DNA from: Calycina herbarum
Taxonomy: Eukaryota; Ascomycota; Leotiomycetes; Helotiales; Pezizellaceae
Length of the DNA: 64,000 nucleotides
Assembly (NCBI GenBank): GCA_001414485.1
Contig: LLEY01000072.1
Coordinates: 124,001 to 188,000, forward strand
Reading direction: 5' to 3'
Positions 14,210-24,103 of the stretch are shown here, in pieces. Numbering within the stretch: position 1 is the stretch's first letter; the number at the start of each line of letters is the position of its first letter. Position numbers and translations under genes: made by a program. Under the pieces are notes generated by a model. The model did not search any database and had not been told where the DNA came from. It saw only the letters and a list, made by a program, of their open reading frames with translations.

Positions 14210-14655
14210 TATAACGAAACTTAAATAAACTTAATAAAGATAACTAAGTCTTAAAGGTTAGTATATAGGTAAGAAGTATAGACGCGATAGGTTGTTTACT
14301 TAGAAGTAAACTCGTTACTTATATCAAAGATATTAAATAAGATAATAAGATTAATAACTAACGTTAAGTACGAAGCTTCTATCTAATAGTAGACGTACTA
14401 GTATATATAGAACCTCTTGTATTACTTAGATCCCTATATAAGTATAGATCCCTAGATCCCTCTAGATCTCTATAGAGATCTAAGGAGATCTATTACGTAA
14501 CTACTAACGGTTATCTAATAGTGAGATCCTAGAATACCTAAATATCTTTATATTACTAATTCCCTTCTATATCACCTTCTATTTCCTAGATATCGTGCCT
14601 TATTCTATTAGAGCGCCGTCTAAACTACTTACTACGTATAACGTGATTTATAATA
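14210..14655 (-). repeat. 5' LTR of gypsy A
   Basis: 446 bp direct repeat partner of 194-639. Differences between the two are almost all C/T or G/A. Right next to it (14656-14660) is the GTTAA target duplication, followed by the continuation of the interrupted Fot1-like element. Confidence 0.88.
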
Positions 14656-15292
14656 GTTAATTACTTCTATAAACAGTTAGGCTAGATTCTATAGAGCTAG
14701 ATTAATACCTTTTAACTCTTAAGTAGTTATATCAAAGTTAGATATAAAGTTATAAACTCTAATACTTACTAGCTCCTCTTTTGTTAAAGTAGACTCTTAG
14801 GTTTCGTAGACCTCTTATAATCTAATAGAAGCTCTTTTATAAACGACTTTAGTTAGAGATCGTATTACTTATTATTAAGGAAGCTCGCTTACTCCTCTTT
14901 TTTAAACTATTGCTTTATTAGCTAAAGGTATAGAGTATTTAGCTTATAAATTAACTCTTATTAATACTAAGCTATATATACTTCGAGTAGTAAATAAGAC
15001 ACTTTCTAAGCGTTATAGAGCTAAAAAGAATTATATCTATTAAGAAGGTATACTTACTATAGAGGATATATACGATATTATAACTTAAGACAAAGTAAAT
15101 AAGCAGATATAACGTGATAAGCGCTTTAGAAGAGTAAATTATAAGGAAGGGATTTCGACTATACAACGTTATAGTACTTGTAGAAAGACTAGTTATAATA
15201 TACGAACTTATTAAGAACTTATAGATATATCTAGCTTATTAGAATCTAAAGAGTAATAAGTTTTATCTATTATTATAGTTGATTTATTATAT
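14656..15292 (+). mobile_element. Fot1/pogo-like DNA transposon, piece 2 of 3
   Basis: Homologous to the reverse complement of about 8170-8800 of the complete Fot1-like copy. It encodes the C-terminal end of the transposase, including a degraded zinc-knuckle-like stretch near 15165-15215 in which a Cys and the His have become Tyr. The piece begins with the GTTAA duplication made by element A and ends with the 9-bp duplication TTATTATAT (15284-15292) made by the Mutator-like element. Confidence 0.75.
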
Positions 15293-15455
15293 CGGTAATT
15301 AATAATTTTGTCTCTTAATTAATTTTTTATACCTAAAATGTCCCTTCAATCTTCGATTTATATCTAATTTATTCTCTAAATTTTTAAGAGATATTTTAGT
15401 TACAAATTAAGAGACATTTTAGTTATAAAATAAGAGACATTTCAGTCAGTTAACA
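15293..15455. repeat. Left terminal inverted repeat of the MULE
   Basis: Pairs with 18363-18500. It contains one extra internal copy of the unit GAGACATTT-AGT, which makes it about 23 bp longer than the right repeat. G-to-A changes (GGGACATT to GAGACATT) are frequent here and rare in the right repeat. Confidence 0.85.
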
Positions 15456-18362
15456 TTCACTGTTTTACTTATGTGTTTATACCTATTTTTAAGTAAATAA
15501 AAACTATAGGTTATAACTTACTATTCCTTTGTAATATGTTCTATCTATCCTCTCTATCTACTATTACTATTACTAATAATATACTCTCTTCTAAGTATCG
15601 AGAGAAGGTAAAACAGCGTATGTTAGCAGCTCTACGTTACACACTATCTTAATAACTTAAGTAATAATAATAATAAGATAACGCTATTAGAGAGACTCTT
15701 ACAGCAGAGGGCGTTCTGCGAATCGGTTAGGAGTAGCCTACTCTTAAGGAAGTAAAGGAGGCTACGGTCGTCTATCTTCTTAATAGAGATAAATCTTATA
15801 CGATTATAAAGTTAGATTTAGAGCGCTTTATACTTAAGTATAAGAGAGAGAATTGTAACTTCTACCTATAGATTATCCTTTCTACTAAAAGTTATCGTGC
15901 TATCCTACGAGCCTATACTTCTTATAATTGTTCTATAAATATATATATAAATTACTATAGCAAGAATAGTATATGATATATCTTTAAAACCTATAGCGAT
16001 TTTATTAATCGAGATCCTAAATTTAATACAAAGAACTTAGTTAATAACGAGAAGTCGTATAGCAAAGCTTATAAGATACTAGCTTATTAAGCATACCGCG
16101 CTATCTAAAAGCAACGTAACGACAGCCTTAAGAAGGAGAAGAGGTTATTTACGCTCTTACTAGATTATACTAATAGCATCTAGAATTCGGATCCTGCTTA
16201 CTACGTACGCCTTTAGATCAACGAGGAGATAAAGGAGTTTAAGAGTATATTTATCGCTCTAAGACCTCTTCGTAATACCGTCAAATATTTACGCTACTTT
16301 GCTAGAGTCGATATAATATATACTCGATTAAAGTTTAAGATAGTATTAGCAATTACTATTATAATTAATACTAACGACGAAATTCTACCGATTTATTAGA
16401 CGCTATTACTAAAGGAAGACGAGAAGTTGTAGAAGTAGTATTTTAGTTATATAGTAGGTGCCTTTCAAACTCTTCGAGTAACATACGAGGATGTCGATAA
16501 ATAGGTATTAATTAGTAACTGCTAAAAGGGCCTACGAAAGCAACTCCTGTACAGCTTTCCAAAGGCTCACGCTCTAGCTTATTATTAGTATATTACAGAT
16601 AATATTACCTTCTAGTATAGCTAGGAGCCTAGGCAGCTGTGGTAGAGACTTTGTCGTACAAAAGAGGAGGAGACGTACTAAGAGGCTCTTTCTCAGATAG
16701 CGAAGTTCAAGAAGAAGTACTCTAACAAAACCCTCTCTGAATACGTTACTACGATTCCGACTAATATATTCTTAGTATATAACATAATTAAATACCAGGG
16801 ACTTTCTCGATATAGCTATAATATATTAAATATTATTAAGAGTATAAACTTAATATAGAGCGAGATTCGGAATCGTCTACTAATATAATTACTTAATAGT
16901 ATATAGGATTAGGTTATAAAGACATTTTATACTCGTTATTATTAGTCTACCAAATATACTAAGGTCTCGAATAAGCCGTAGAAGCTCTATCTCGAACGAT
17001 TAGAGTATACTAGAAAGTATAAAGTTATTCCTACTAGTAGAGACGTATACTAAGTTACTACACCTAGAAAACACTGCTGCCGAGTTAACCTTAAAGAGCG
17101 TACTTGCTCTTACCTCTCTTTCTAGGATTACTAATCACCTTGCCTATATATAATTGCCTATTGCCGGTATCTTACTATCGACGTCGTCTAATTCTTCTAC
17201 TATAACTATTTACTCTTGAATTATCGATTAATATATAGTACTATATTTAAGCTATTTCTTACGATTAATAACCTTAAAGCAACCCCTAGCATTTTACTAC
17301 CACTGAGAGAGCGCTACGTAGGACGACTAAAGAAGGCACGTATCCGCTGAGAATATCGACTTTTAAATCGGAAGTGCCGTAATTGCTGAGAAGTTGGTTA
17401 TAATTCAAGAATATATACTAGAGTACTATCTGCTTACGAGCGTGCGTAGAAAGTAAAAGAGGCTCAATTTATTAATAGGAGTGATAGTAACTTAAGCGAC
17501 GACGAGTTCGTAGATTAGGAGGTCTTTCTTAAGGGTATTAATAACGGGGAGGAACCTACTACTCGAATAAGGATTACTGTCTATCGCTGAAGCTAAGTTT
17601 TAACATCACTTAAGAAGGATTTGGATACCGAGGATAAAGAAGGGGTATAAGATGAATTTAATAGCTTCTTAGAGAGTAAGGAAGAGGACTTTTTTAGCGA
17701 ATCTATTTATATTTAACAAGAGGAGCTATTTAAGCTTAACAAGGCCTTAATTATAAGTAAGAGCGACGATATCGAGGCTAAGCTGATTATAGATCGCGTA
17801 TAACAACGATTTAATACTACTAGCGGTAGAGGGATCAACGAGCGATTTATTAGGCTAGGAATCTTCCTAGAAGTTTTAAATAGGCAGGGTAATATTAAGA
17901 AGCGACGAGTGGGGGCAAGTTAGGGTATAATTGATAGATATTAGTACTATACTAATCGAGAGGCTACTATAGATGCTAAAGGGCGTCAACTTACGCCTAG
18001 TGTATTAGATCAATTATATAGCGTTGGAGAGGTTATTAAGTAAGAGGCTCTATAGGATAAGGCTGATGAAGCAGCATCTTAGGGCGAGAATAGTATAGGC
18101 AGTGTTATTCAAGTTCTAGAAGAAATTAAGGGTGGAATTAGTACTTAAATCGACGATCCTGAGCCTTAAGGAGTCAATTTGAGTACTAAAAGTCAGAGCT
18201 ATAAGCGAAAGGATTAGAGTATTCTACCTAAAGAGGGATCTCGCAAAAGCTTACGAAGTAAGAATTAGTACCTTATAGGTAGTGTAGAAATATATAAATT
18301 TGCTTTCTTTATTAATTTCTTAGTGTTTTAGTATAAGTAAAAGAATAAGTGAAAAAAATGTC

Positions 18363-18500
18363 TTAACTAACTGAAATGTCCCTTAATTTGTGACTAAAAT
18401 GTCCCTTAAAAATTTAGGGGATAAATTAGGTATAAATCGAAGATTGAAGGGACATTTTAGGTATAAAAAATTAATTAAGGGACAAAATTGTCAATTACCG
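18363..18500. repeat. Right terminal inverted repeat of the MULE
   Basis: Reverse complement of the left repeat from the CGGTAATT end. It keeps the GGGACATT units that are mutated on the left. Followed directly by the 9-bp duplication. Confidence 0.85.
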
Positions 18501-18586
18501 TTATTATATTTTGAAGTAGTAGAAGTCGGTAAAAGTACGTAGCTCGGTAATAGATCACGTTAATAGAACTAAAAGTTCTTAGACGT
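18501..18586 (+). mobile_element. Fot1/pogo-like DNA transposon, piece 3 of 3 (3' end)
   Basis: Continues the interrupted element after the MULE: TTATTATATTTTGAAGTAGTA matches the complement of the complete copy near 8150-8165. The stretch then runs through a diverged terminal inverted repeat to ...GACGT followed by TA (18587-18588), the expected Fot1-like end. This is the right edge of the first transposon block. Confidence 0.6.
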
Positions 18587-19120
18587 TATAGGATTTACCG
18601 CCTTTTCTACACGTTGATTAGTTAGTCCTGGTTAGTCTGGTTTTTTTTAGTCTATATAGGTAAAAGGTAGAGAAAGATACTAGTGCGGCTGAGGATGAGA
18701 TAAGTACTTATGTATATAAAAGTTGAAAATCAGTCTTTCTATTAATTTAACTACGTACCGCAATAAAGAGCCTTTCCTAAGCTAGACTCCAGCTGCAACT
18801 GCGTGATTCTGGAGCGGAAGAAAATCCTAATATAAAATTGAAATGCGTACAAAGACCGGAGATCAGGTCTCGAGGAGAAAGATGATTCCGCCAAACCCTT
18901 TAGAAGAAAAAGGCAACGGTGATCCACGAGTTATAACTCGTCCCTCAAACGCCAGTGGAAAAATCAACGACGAACGAGCTGCATGCAAATAAATCTGAAA
19001 GCAATTATTCCTCCCGAACGCCAGTGAAAAAAGCAAAGTCTTTTGAAAGTGACGCTTCCCCAAGCGCCAATGAAATGTTCTTACAAAACAATCAAACATA
19101 CAGAATCCATGGCCATTCTT
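18587..19120. other. Boundary between AT-rich transposon block and gene block; no gene supported
   Basis: Base composition changes from about one-third G+C to near-balanced between 18590 and 18780. Nothing coding is convincing. The short open frames near 18863-19099 lie in sequence that would be the 3' flank of the minus-strand gene ending at 19121. Confidence 0.5.
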
Positions 19121-21898
19121 TCACCAATCCTTTTGTTCCAAGTATCTTCTTCCTTCCTCGACGATATTCAAATACTCTCCTTCGCCGTCATACTCTTCTT
19201 CATCATCTTCTTCGTTGTACTCTTGTTCTTCGGTGTCATACTCGTCGCTGTTCCCAATTTTGAACACTTGTACGTCGTCGCTGTCCTCGCGTTTGAAGAC
19301 TTGTGCTTCTCCATCGTACTCGTCACTTTCTTCGGTTTGATAACCATCTCCCTCATATTTGATGATTGGACTGGCATCTCGATAATGTTGGTTTTGTGTG
19401 GTACGGTGTTGGTAGTTGGTATAACCATTGTCGAATTGAGCTGCATATCGATCCTCAGACTCAGACTCGCGTTCTTCATCTGCCTCATATCCATCTCCAC
19501 AAAGGGTGACGGATTCCTCACTTGGGCTTTCCAATCTGGCAAGAAATCTTGGATCACTAGAATCAAGTCTATGCTCAGCCTCAAAGTTTTGCAAAGCGTT
19601 GACAAAAGCCTCGTGTTGATCGCCATGTTGGAGAGGGGAACGACCATAGTACATGTTATTGTATAGAGTCTCTGAAGGGCGTGGGTATGGCAAACTTGCG
19701 AGATTCTCAGCAGCGAGTGGTGAACCGCTTGGGGTATTAATGAAGTGGTTGTATTCTGGAGCTTGGGCTTCAATGAGCTTTGCTTGTTTCCTGCGTTCCA
19801 TTTCCTCTTGGATCCTAGCTATGTCGGCTTGCATTCGAGCTTTCGATTCTACAATTAATCTTTCGGAGACGGTGATATACCCGGTGGTGGCAACGGGTGG
19901 TTTGGGTACGTATTTGGAAGTGTTGTATTGAGCTGGAACCTCTTGTCTTTGTCTTTTGGCTGGAGTTGTGTCTGCATCATCAGCGTCGTTCTCGTCCATT
20001 TCATAGGACCTCTTGCGGTTTTGTCGAGTTTCATTTATGTACTGTTGAGTCTTCGGGGCAATACGTTGAATTGTCTCCGCCATTTGGGCAGTCAATAAAC
20101 TGGCAGGGGAATTCTGGGCATAGTACACATCATAAGGAATAGTGCCCAAGAAGAGAGGAATTCCAGTTCTTTTGTCCGTATAGAATTGTGACACACCGTG
20201 TATGTGCTCCTCTTGGACACCAATTGGCCATTCTTCAGGAGGTACAATTGTGCCATAAGCCCAGTGTTTTGGTGGGTTCGCTGTTAGGTATTGGACTTTT
20301 GCCTCCGCAAAGCTAATTGTAGATGCTGCAGGGCGAGTCGTATCATAGTGGTGTCGAGCTCTCTTGGATCTGTGGCCTTCGTGTTTTGAGTTGGTTGAGG
20401 GATTCTCCGGTATTGGAGAGGGAGTGGGCTCTCGGATATATTCTCGGGTGATTGGTGCGGGTGTTGGAATACGATATCGAGACTTTGGTTGTCGAGCTCC
20501 TCTGTTCCAATTGAAGCCTCGCTTGACTTTGTTAAAGTATGGTGGCAAAGTGTGAGTAGTCTTATCTTCTTGGACTGAATTGGCGACGTTGGACTCTTCC
20601 ATGATCTCGTCGTGTTGATAGCTTTGGTGGCTATTGTTGCCATTTTGGTATTGATCATCTTCGTTGGAGGGCAATACGGACGAGTAATCTTCAGAATGAT
20701 AACCCGCCTCCTTCGCCATTTTCTCTGCGACTCTTTTGTAATAGTCGGTAGCTGGAATAGTATTACCATTCTCATGACTTTGAATATGACTTTGCGGGTA
20801 GAGAGGGTAGGGAGGGTTAGTGGCAATGACGTTTCGTAGTCCGGTGTCAGCAGGAGCGAGTGCAGCATCGACGGAGCAGCTGGAATCTGAATCCGAATCT
20901 GAAGAGATCTCGTGAACTACTGGATCCCGGAAGATGTGACTCTCTTCTTTTTCGTCTTGCTCTTCGTCTTCACCTTCGACTTCCTCCTTCGAAGTTTCTT
21001 CTTCAATTGCTTCAATCAACAGCGCCGCCATGTTATCATCAGAGTTCTCTTCGATATTCTCAACTTCCAATGCATCACCATGCAAGCCGAAAAGTGGAGA
21101 GGGCAGCGCCGCCATGTTATCATCAGAATTTCCTTCGATATTCTCATCTCCCAATGCATCACCATAGAGGCCGAAAAGCTGTGAGGGCAAGAGCAATGCC
21201 TTGTTTTTGCCTGGCATTACTGAGGTAAGTTGATTGTGTTGTTGAGAAGTGTATTCAGGGTGCTGAATGAGTCGTGTACTCCATGGACCGGGTTTGCTCG
21301 AGATAGTAGACTGAGGTGAGGGTTGCTCCAATTGACGTAGATATTTGTCAACAACTACACCCTTCCACTCGTCGTATGTATGTGGGAAAGTGTTCGAGTC
21401 TGCTGAGGGTGGTGTTTGATATGTCTCTTCAGCTTTGTTGATAGCTGTGGACGTATTGTGGCTCCGAACTTTGAGAGCGCCGACTTCGCTATCGAGTTCG
21501 GAGGAGAGATGGTCTTCGGATGGGGATGTAGCGGGAGTATAAGACTTCTGCCCAGTGCCAGAGGAAGTATGTGAAGGTCTGATAGCACCGAATGAATCGA
21601 TCTTGAAGTCTTTGGTCATCGCAACTGGCGGCATGATGCTAGACGAAGGAGTGGGGATGGCAATCGTTCTTTCTTGGATATCGATAATTGGGGAAGAGTG
21701 ACTGTCATTGTCCGAAGTTGACATTTCGTTTCCAGTCTCAAGGAATCGTCTCTGGAGTCGTCCTTTCATTTCGCTCAGTTTCGCGGAAGTACGGTCGATG
21801 AAGGTTTGTAAAATAATTGGGGAAGATTGAGGATTCGGGTTTGTAGAAGGTGGAGGTGTTGACCGAGATGGTGTTGGGTTTTCTTTCTTGCGAAGCAT
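19121..21898 (-). CDS. Long disordered acidic protein, function unknown
   Basis: I do not recognise this 925-residue protein. The start chosen is the first real ATG (21898, A at -3); the open frame runs further upstream but only from a non-ATG codon. The sequence is mostly low complexity: Ser/Thr/Pro-rich at the N-terminus, an acidic Glu/Asp region around residues 300-350, and an extremely acidic C-terminus rich in Glu, Asp and Tyr. The only ordered-looking segment is near residues 545-650, with W-A-Y-G, P-P-E-E-W-P-I-G and a G-I-P-L-F-L-G motif, followed by a basic K-R-Q-R stretch that could be a nuclear signal. Two copies of a roughly 31-residue acidic unit (F-G-L-x-G-D-A-L ... D-D-N-M-A-A-L) sit side by side near residues 238-300. 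Possibly a nuclear regulatory or scaffold protein, but that is a guess. Confidence 0.75.
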   Translation of the reverse strand: MLRKKENPTPSRSTPPPSTNPNPQSSPIILQTFIDRTSAKLSEMKGRLQRRFLETGNEMSTSDNDSHSSPIIDIQERTIAIPTPSSSIMPPVAMTKDFKIDSFGAIRPSHTSSGTGQKSYTPATSPSEDHLSSELDSEVGALKVRSHNTSTAINKAEETYQTPPSADSNTFPHTYDEWKGVVVDKYLRQLEQPSPQSTISSKPGPWSTRLIQHPEYTSQQHNQLTSVMPGKNKALLLPSQLFGLYGDALGDENIEGNSDDNMAALPSPLFGLHGDALEVENIEENSDDNMAALLIEAIEEETSKEEVEGEDEEQDEKEESHIFRDPVVHEISSDSDSDSSCSVDAALAPADTGLRNVIATNPPYPLYPQSHIQSHENGNTIPATDYYKRVAEKMAKEAGYHSEDYSSVLPSNEDDQYQNGNNSHQSYQHDEIMEESNVANSVQEDKTTHTLPPYFNKVKRGFNWNRGARQPKSRYRIPTPAPITREYIREPTPSPIPENPSTNSKHEGHRSKRARHHYDTTRPAASTISFAEAKVQYLTANPPKHWAYGTIVPPEEWPIGVQEEHIHGVSQFYTDKRTGIPLFLGTIPYDVYYAQNSPASLLTAQMAETIQRIAPKTQQYINETRQNRKRSYEMDENDADDADTTPAKRQRQEVPAQYNTSKYVPKPPVATTGYITVSERLIVESKARMQADIARIQEEMERRKQAKLIEAQAPEYNHFINTPSGSPLAAENLASLPYPRPSETLYNNMYYGRSPLQHGDQHEAFVNALQNFEAEHRLDSSDPRFLARLESPSEESVTLCGDGYEADEERESESEDRYAAQFDNGYTNYQHRTTQNQHYRDASPIIKYEGDGYQTEESDEYDGEAQVFKREDSDDVQVFKIGNSDEYDTEEQEYNEEDDEEEYDGEGEYLNIVEEGRRYLEQKDW

Positions 21899-22579
21899 GA
21901 TTGCGACGAGTATCGAGCTCTTTGGGAGTGCCAATTGACGAGGTAAGTGTTTGCGATCCGTATTGCAAGAAGAATATGTCCGCAGAGAGTAAGATCGCAA
22001 TTGATTATGAGCAGCGTGTGTTCATGGCAGCTCATGAAAGCGAGGTCGGCCAAGTCAGAAGTTGAGGGGTTGAAAAACTGTGGTGGGGGGTAAACCGAAA
22101 ACTGGTGGTTGAAGGTGATGACAAAGGTGAGGGGGTGAATTGAAGCGAAATATTCGCGTCGCGCTTCAACATAGACACTTGAAGGTGAGATCTGAGAGAC
22201 AAATCCACGCTAGACGGTGAATTGAAGCTGTTGATTCTTCTGAAACCAAAGAGCAGATTAAGCAAATTCTTCATCCAATATCCCATGAAAATTCGCTCGT
22301 GTGAGAGAGCTGTGTCGCTTCGCGTCGATTCGTCAGTGGATGCTAACCCCCTCACCTGAACTGGGAAATCAATAACAATACCAAGAACTTGATATGCCTC
22401 TCCAACTTGGGACAATAGCAAGAACAGTATTCTTTTGTGTTCACTCTTAGGACATTATAACAAACAGGGGTGCAATCATTATGGCGACAAAAATGAAGTC
22501 ACTCACAAGTGATATTCGCAAGGCTCAACAAACAGACATTCGTACCAGTTTATTGCTTGCTTGGTAGTCAGGGTATCAA
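21899..22579. other. Intergenic region between two minus-strand genes
   Basis: Contains the probable promoter and leader of the disordered-protein gene and the 3' flank of mak11. A 129-codon frame at 22032-22421 is low complexity (Ser/Pro/Thr) and not credible as a gene. No repeats or RNA genes seen. Confidence 0.45.
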
Positions 22580-24103
22580 TTACTCGCTTTCATCACTACT
22601 GCTATCCTCCTCTTTCCCCTCGTCCCCATCTTCATCAAATCCTTCGAAATCCTCGAAATCGTCTTCCTCCTCGCCATCAAAGCTTGGCAGCATAACAAAT
22701 GATTTCAAACATGTGATGCGATTGCCAGTTTTTGATGACCCAAGAAGTTTTCCAACTTCTTTGACTTCGCTATTGTTCTGTGGAAGCAGGTCTGATGTAG
22801 CCAGCTTGAATATCTGTAATGTGCCATCACTTTTTCCTGCCACAATAATCATATATTTGGTGGCCCCTTCTCCAACATCCATAAAGGAGAAATCCTTGAT
22901 ACGAACTGGAGTTTCTTCCGGCTTCGTGCCATTATTCTCTTTCTGGGCTACAGTAACCTTACTATCAAGAGCAGCAATCAGTTTCGCAGACTCCAGCGCT
23001 TCATCTTTCTCTTCTGATCCCTTGACCAAATCCTCAGGTCGTGTAGAATAGAACAGTATTCTTCCATCCTCAGTAGAAACGGCAAGTATATGAATATCCC
23101 CCTCCTCACCTACCGGGATATAACATAACTGATGAATTTTCGTCCATCTCTGACCTGGTGCTCTGGGTTTGGGAACAACCTTGCATTTTGGTTTGCTGTC
23201 CATTCCGTATACCACCGCTCCTTTATCAAATCCAACACAGAATTCCTCCCCAGCATCCGTCGATCCCCATGCCACTTTCCTTCCCTCGCCACTCGTATAT
23301 CTGCCTTCTCCGACTTCATTCAAAATATTCCTTTCAAAATTCAGAACACCAGCTTTTTTCCCAGTAACCAAATTCCACAGTCGCATGCTCTTCTCCCCTT
23401 TCCCGACAGAAATCATGAGCTTCATACTTGGATGCACCGCAAAATCATTGACTCCTGTAGGGGCACCACCCAAAGGCGCCGTATCACCACTCGGTCGTCC
23501 CATTGACTTTGGAACTGGAACCTTTATCGTACTCAGCAGACTCCAATCCCTCGTTCTCGTAACTGCGATGGAATTGTCTTCTGCTGAACTCAATAACTTG
23601 CTCCGGTTGGGGAAATATAGCGCGCTCACCGAACTCGAATGGTGTAACAGCGACCCCAGCTCCTTGTTCTGCGGATTCTCCACCACTGCTTTCGCAGACA
23701 AACCAGCGATAGCAGGAACCGTGATATGGGATGGCGCATGTGCGGAGATGTGGTAGAGGTTTATTCGTTCGTCAGTACTGCCGCTCGCGAGTATGACTTT
23801 CTGTTGTTGTTTCGGAACAGGCACAGATGGCGGTGAGAGGGCAAGACATCGAATAGCAGTGGTATGGGCGTTGAAAAGGAAGGTATCAGCGAATTCGACA
23901 TTGTTATCGGGAGATATGGCATTGTTATCGGGAGATATGGTAGCTGTCAGTCCGTGAAGGACTCGATCGTAGGACCCCGCAATTATCTGGATGGTGGTGG
24001 ACTTTTTGGGCGTTGGGAGGGAGGTTGCTTTGATTTTCTTGCTTGGAAGAGGTGCGCTGCTAACAGCAGTCTCGGCAGTGGTATTGCGCTTTCGTTTCGC
24101 CAT
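22580..24103 (-). CDS. mak11: Mak11-like WD40 ribosome-biogenesis protein
   Basis: 507 residues, start ATG at 24103 (M-A-K-R-K-R-N). After a basic N-terminus the hallmark I-I-A-G-S-Y-D-R-V-L-H-G (about residues 39-50) opens the first WD40 repeat, as in yeast Mak11 and human PAK1IP1. Further repeats follow: F-N-A-H-T-T-A-I-R-C, then H-H-S-S-S-V-S-A-L-Y-F, then N-D-F-A-V-H-P-S-M-K-L with R-L-W-N-L-V-T-G-K-K-A. The chain ends in a very acidic tail, common in nucleolar factors. The family acts in the nucleolus on the 60S pre-ribosome, upstream of Rlp24 exchange in yeast. The length is slightly above that of yeast Mak11, and no intron is needed. Transcribed away from the two-exon gene at 25077, with about 1 kb between. 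Confidence 0.9.
   Translation of the reverse strand: MAKRKRNTTAETAVSSAPLPSKKIKATSLPTPKKSTTIQIIAGSYDRVLHGLTATISPDNNAISPDNNVEFADTFLFNAHTTAIRCLALSPPSVPVPKQQQKVILASGSTDERINLYHISAHAPSHITVPAIAGLSAKAVVENPQNKELGSLLHHSSSVSALYFPNRSKLLSSAEDNSIAVTRTRDWSLLSTIKVPVPKSMGRPSGDTAPLGGAPTGVNDFAVHPSMKLMISVGKGEKSMRLWNLVTGKKAGVLNFERNILNEVGEGRYTSGEGRKVAWGSTDAGEEFCVGFDKGAVVYGMDSKPKCKVVPKPRAPGQRWTKIHQLCYIPVGEEGDIHILAVSTEDGRILFYSTRPEDLVKGSEEKDEALESAKLIAALDSKVTVAQKENNGTKPEETPVRIKDFSFMDVGEGATKYMIIVAGKSDGTLQIFKLATSDLLPQNNSEVKEVGKLLGSSKTGNRITCLKSFVMLPSFDGEEEDDFEDFEGFDEDGDEGKEEDSSSDESE

Larger units (their letters stand above)
194..14655 (-). mobile_element. Ty3/gypsy LTR retrotransposon A, RIP-degraded, carrying two nested insertions
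   Basis: Two 446-bp direct repeats (194-639 and 14210-14655) bound the element and are flanked by a perfect 5-bp target duplication GTTAA (189-193 and 14656-14660). Removing element B and the Fot1-like insertion leaves about 6.7 kb, a normal gypsy size. On the minus strand near 11280-11320 a reverse transcriptase active site reads Y-L-D-N-I-L-I-F, where the second Asp of the usual YLDD has become Asn by a G-to-A change. Gag would lie near 13-14 kb and integrase toward 10 kb. Every frame is broken by TAA/TAG. The element is dead. LTR ends start TATT and finish TATA where gypsy LTRs usually have TG...CA, consistent with RIP. Confidence 0.9.
15293..18500 (+). mobile_element. Mutator-like element (MULE) with long terminal inverted repeats
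   Basis: The 3208-bp element has inverted repeats of about 140-160 bp (outer end CGGTAATT) and a perfect 9-bp target duplication TTATTATAT (15284-15292 and 18501-18509), the duplication length typical of Mutator elements. The plus strand between about 15540 and 17950 reads, with scattered stops, as a MULE transposase: first catalytic Asp near 16310, a block near 16505-16560 ending in F-P-K-A-H-A where the usual S-D has become S-N, a SWIM-like C-x-C/C-x-H region near 17080-17170, and a C-x2-C zinc-knuckle remnant near 17370-17415. The protein resembles the fungal Hop group in size and plan. RIP has disabled it, but less heavily than its surroundings. Confidence 0.88.

Noticed and set aside
19043..19666. 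Open frame of 207 codons on the plus strand.
   Set aside because: It lies antisense to the acidic C-terminal coding part of the disordered-protein gene; the frame is a mirror of Glu/Asp-rich codons and is hydrophobic only for that reason.
22032..22421. 129-codon minus-strand frame upstream of the disordered-protein gene.
   Set aside because: Low complexity, no domain, and located where a promoter and leader are expected.
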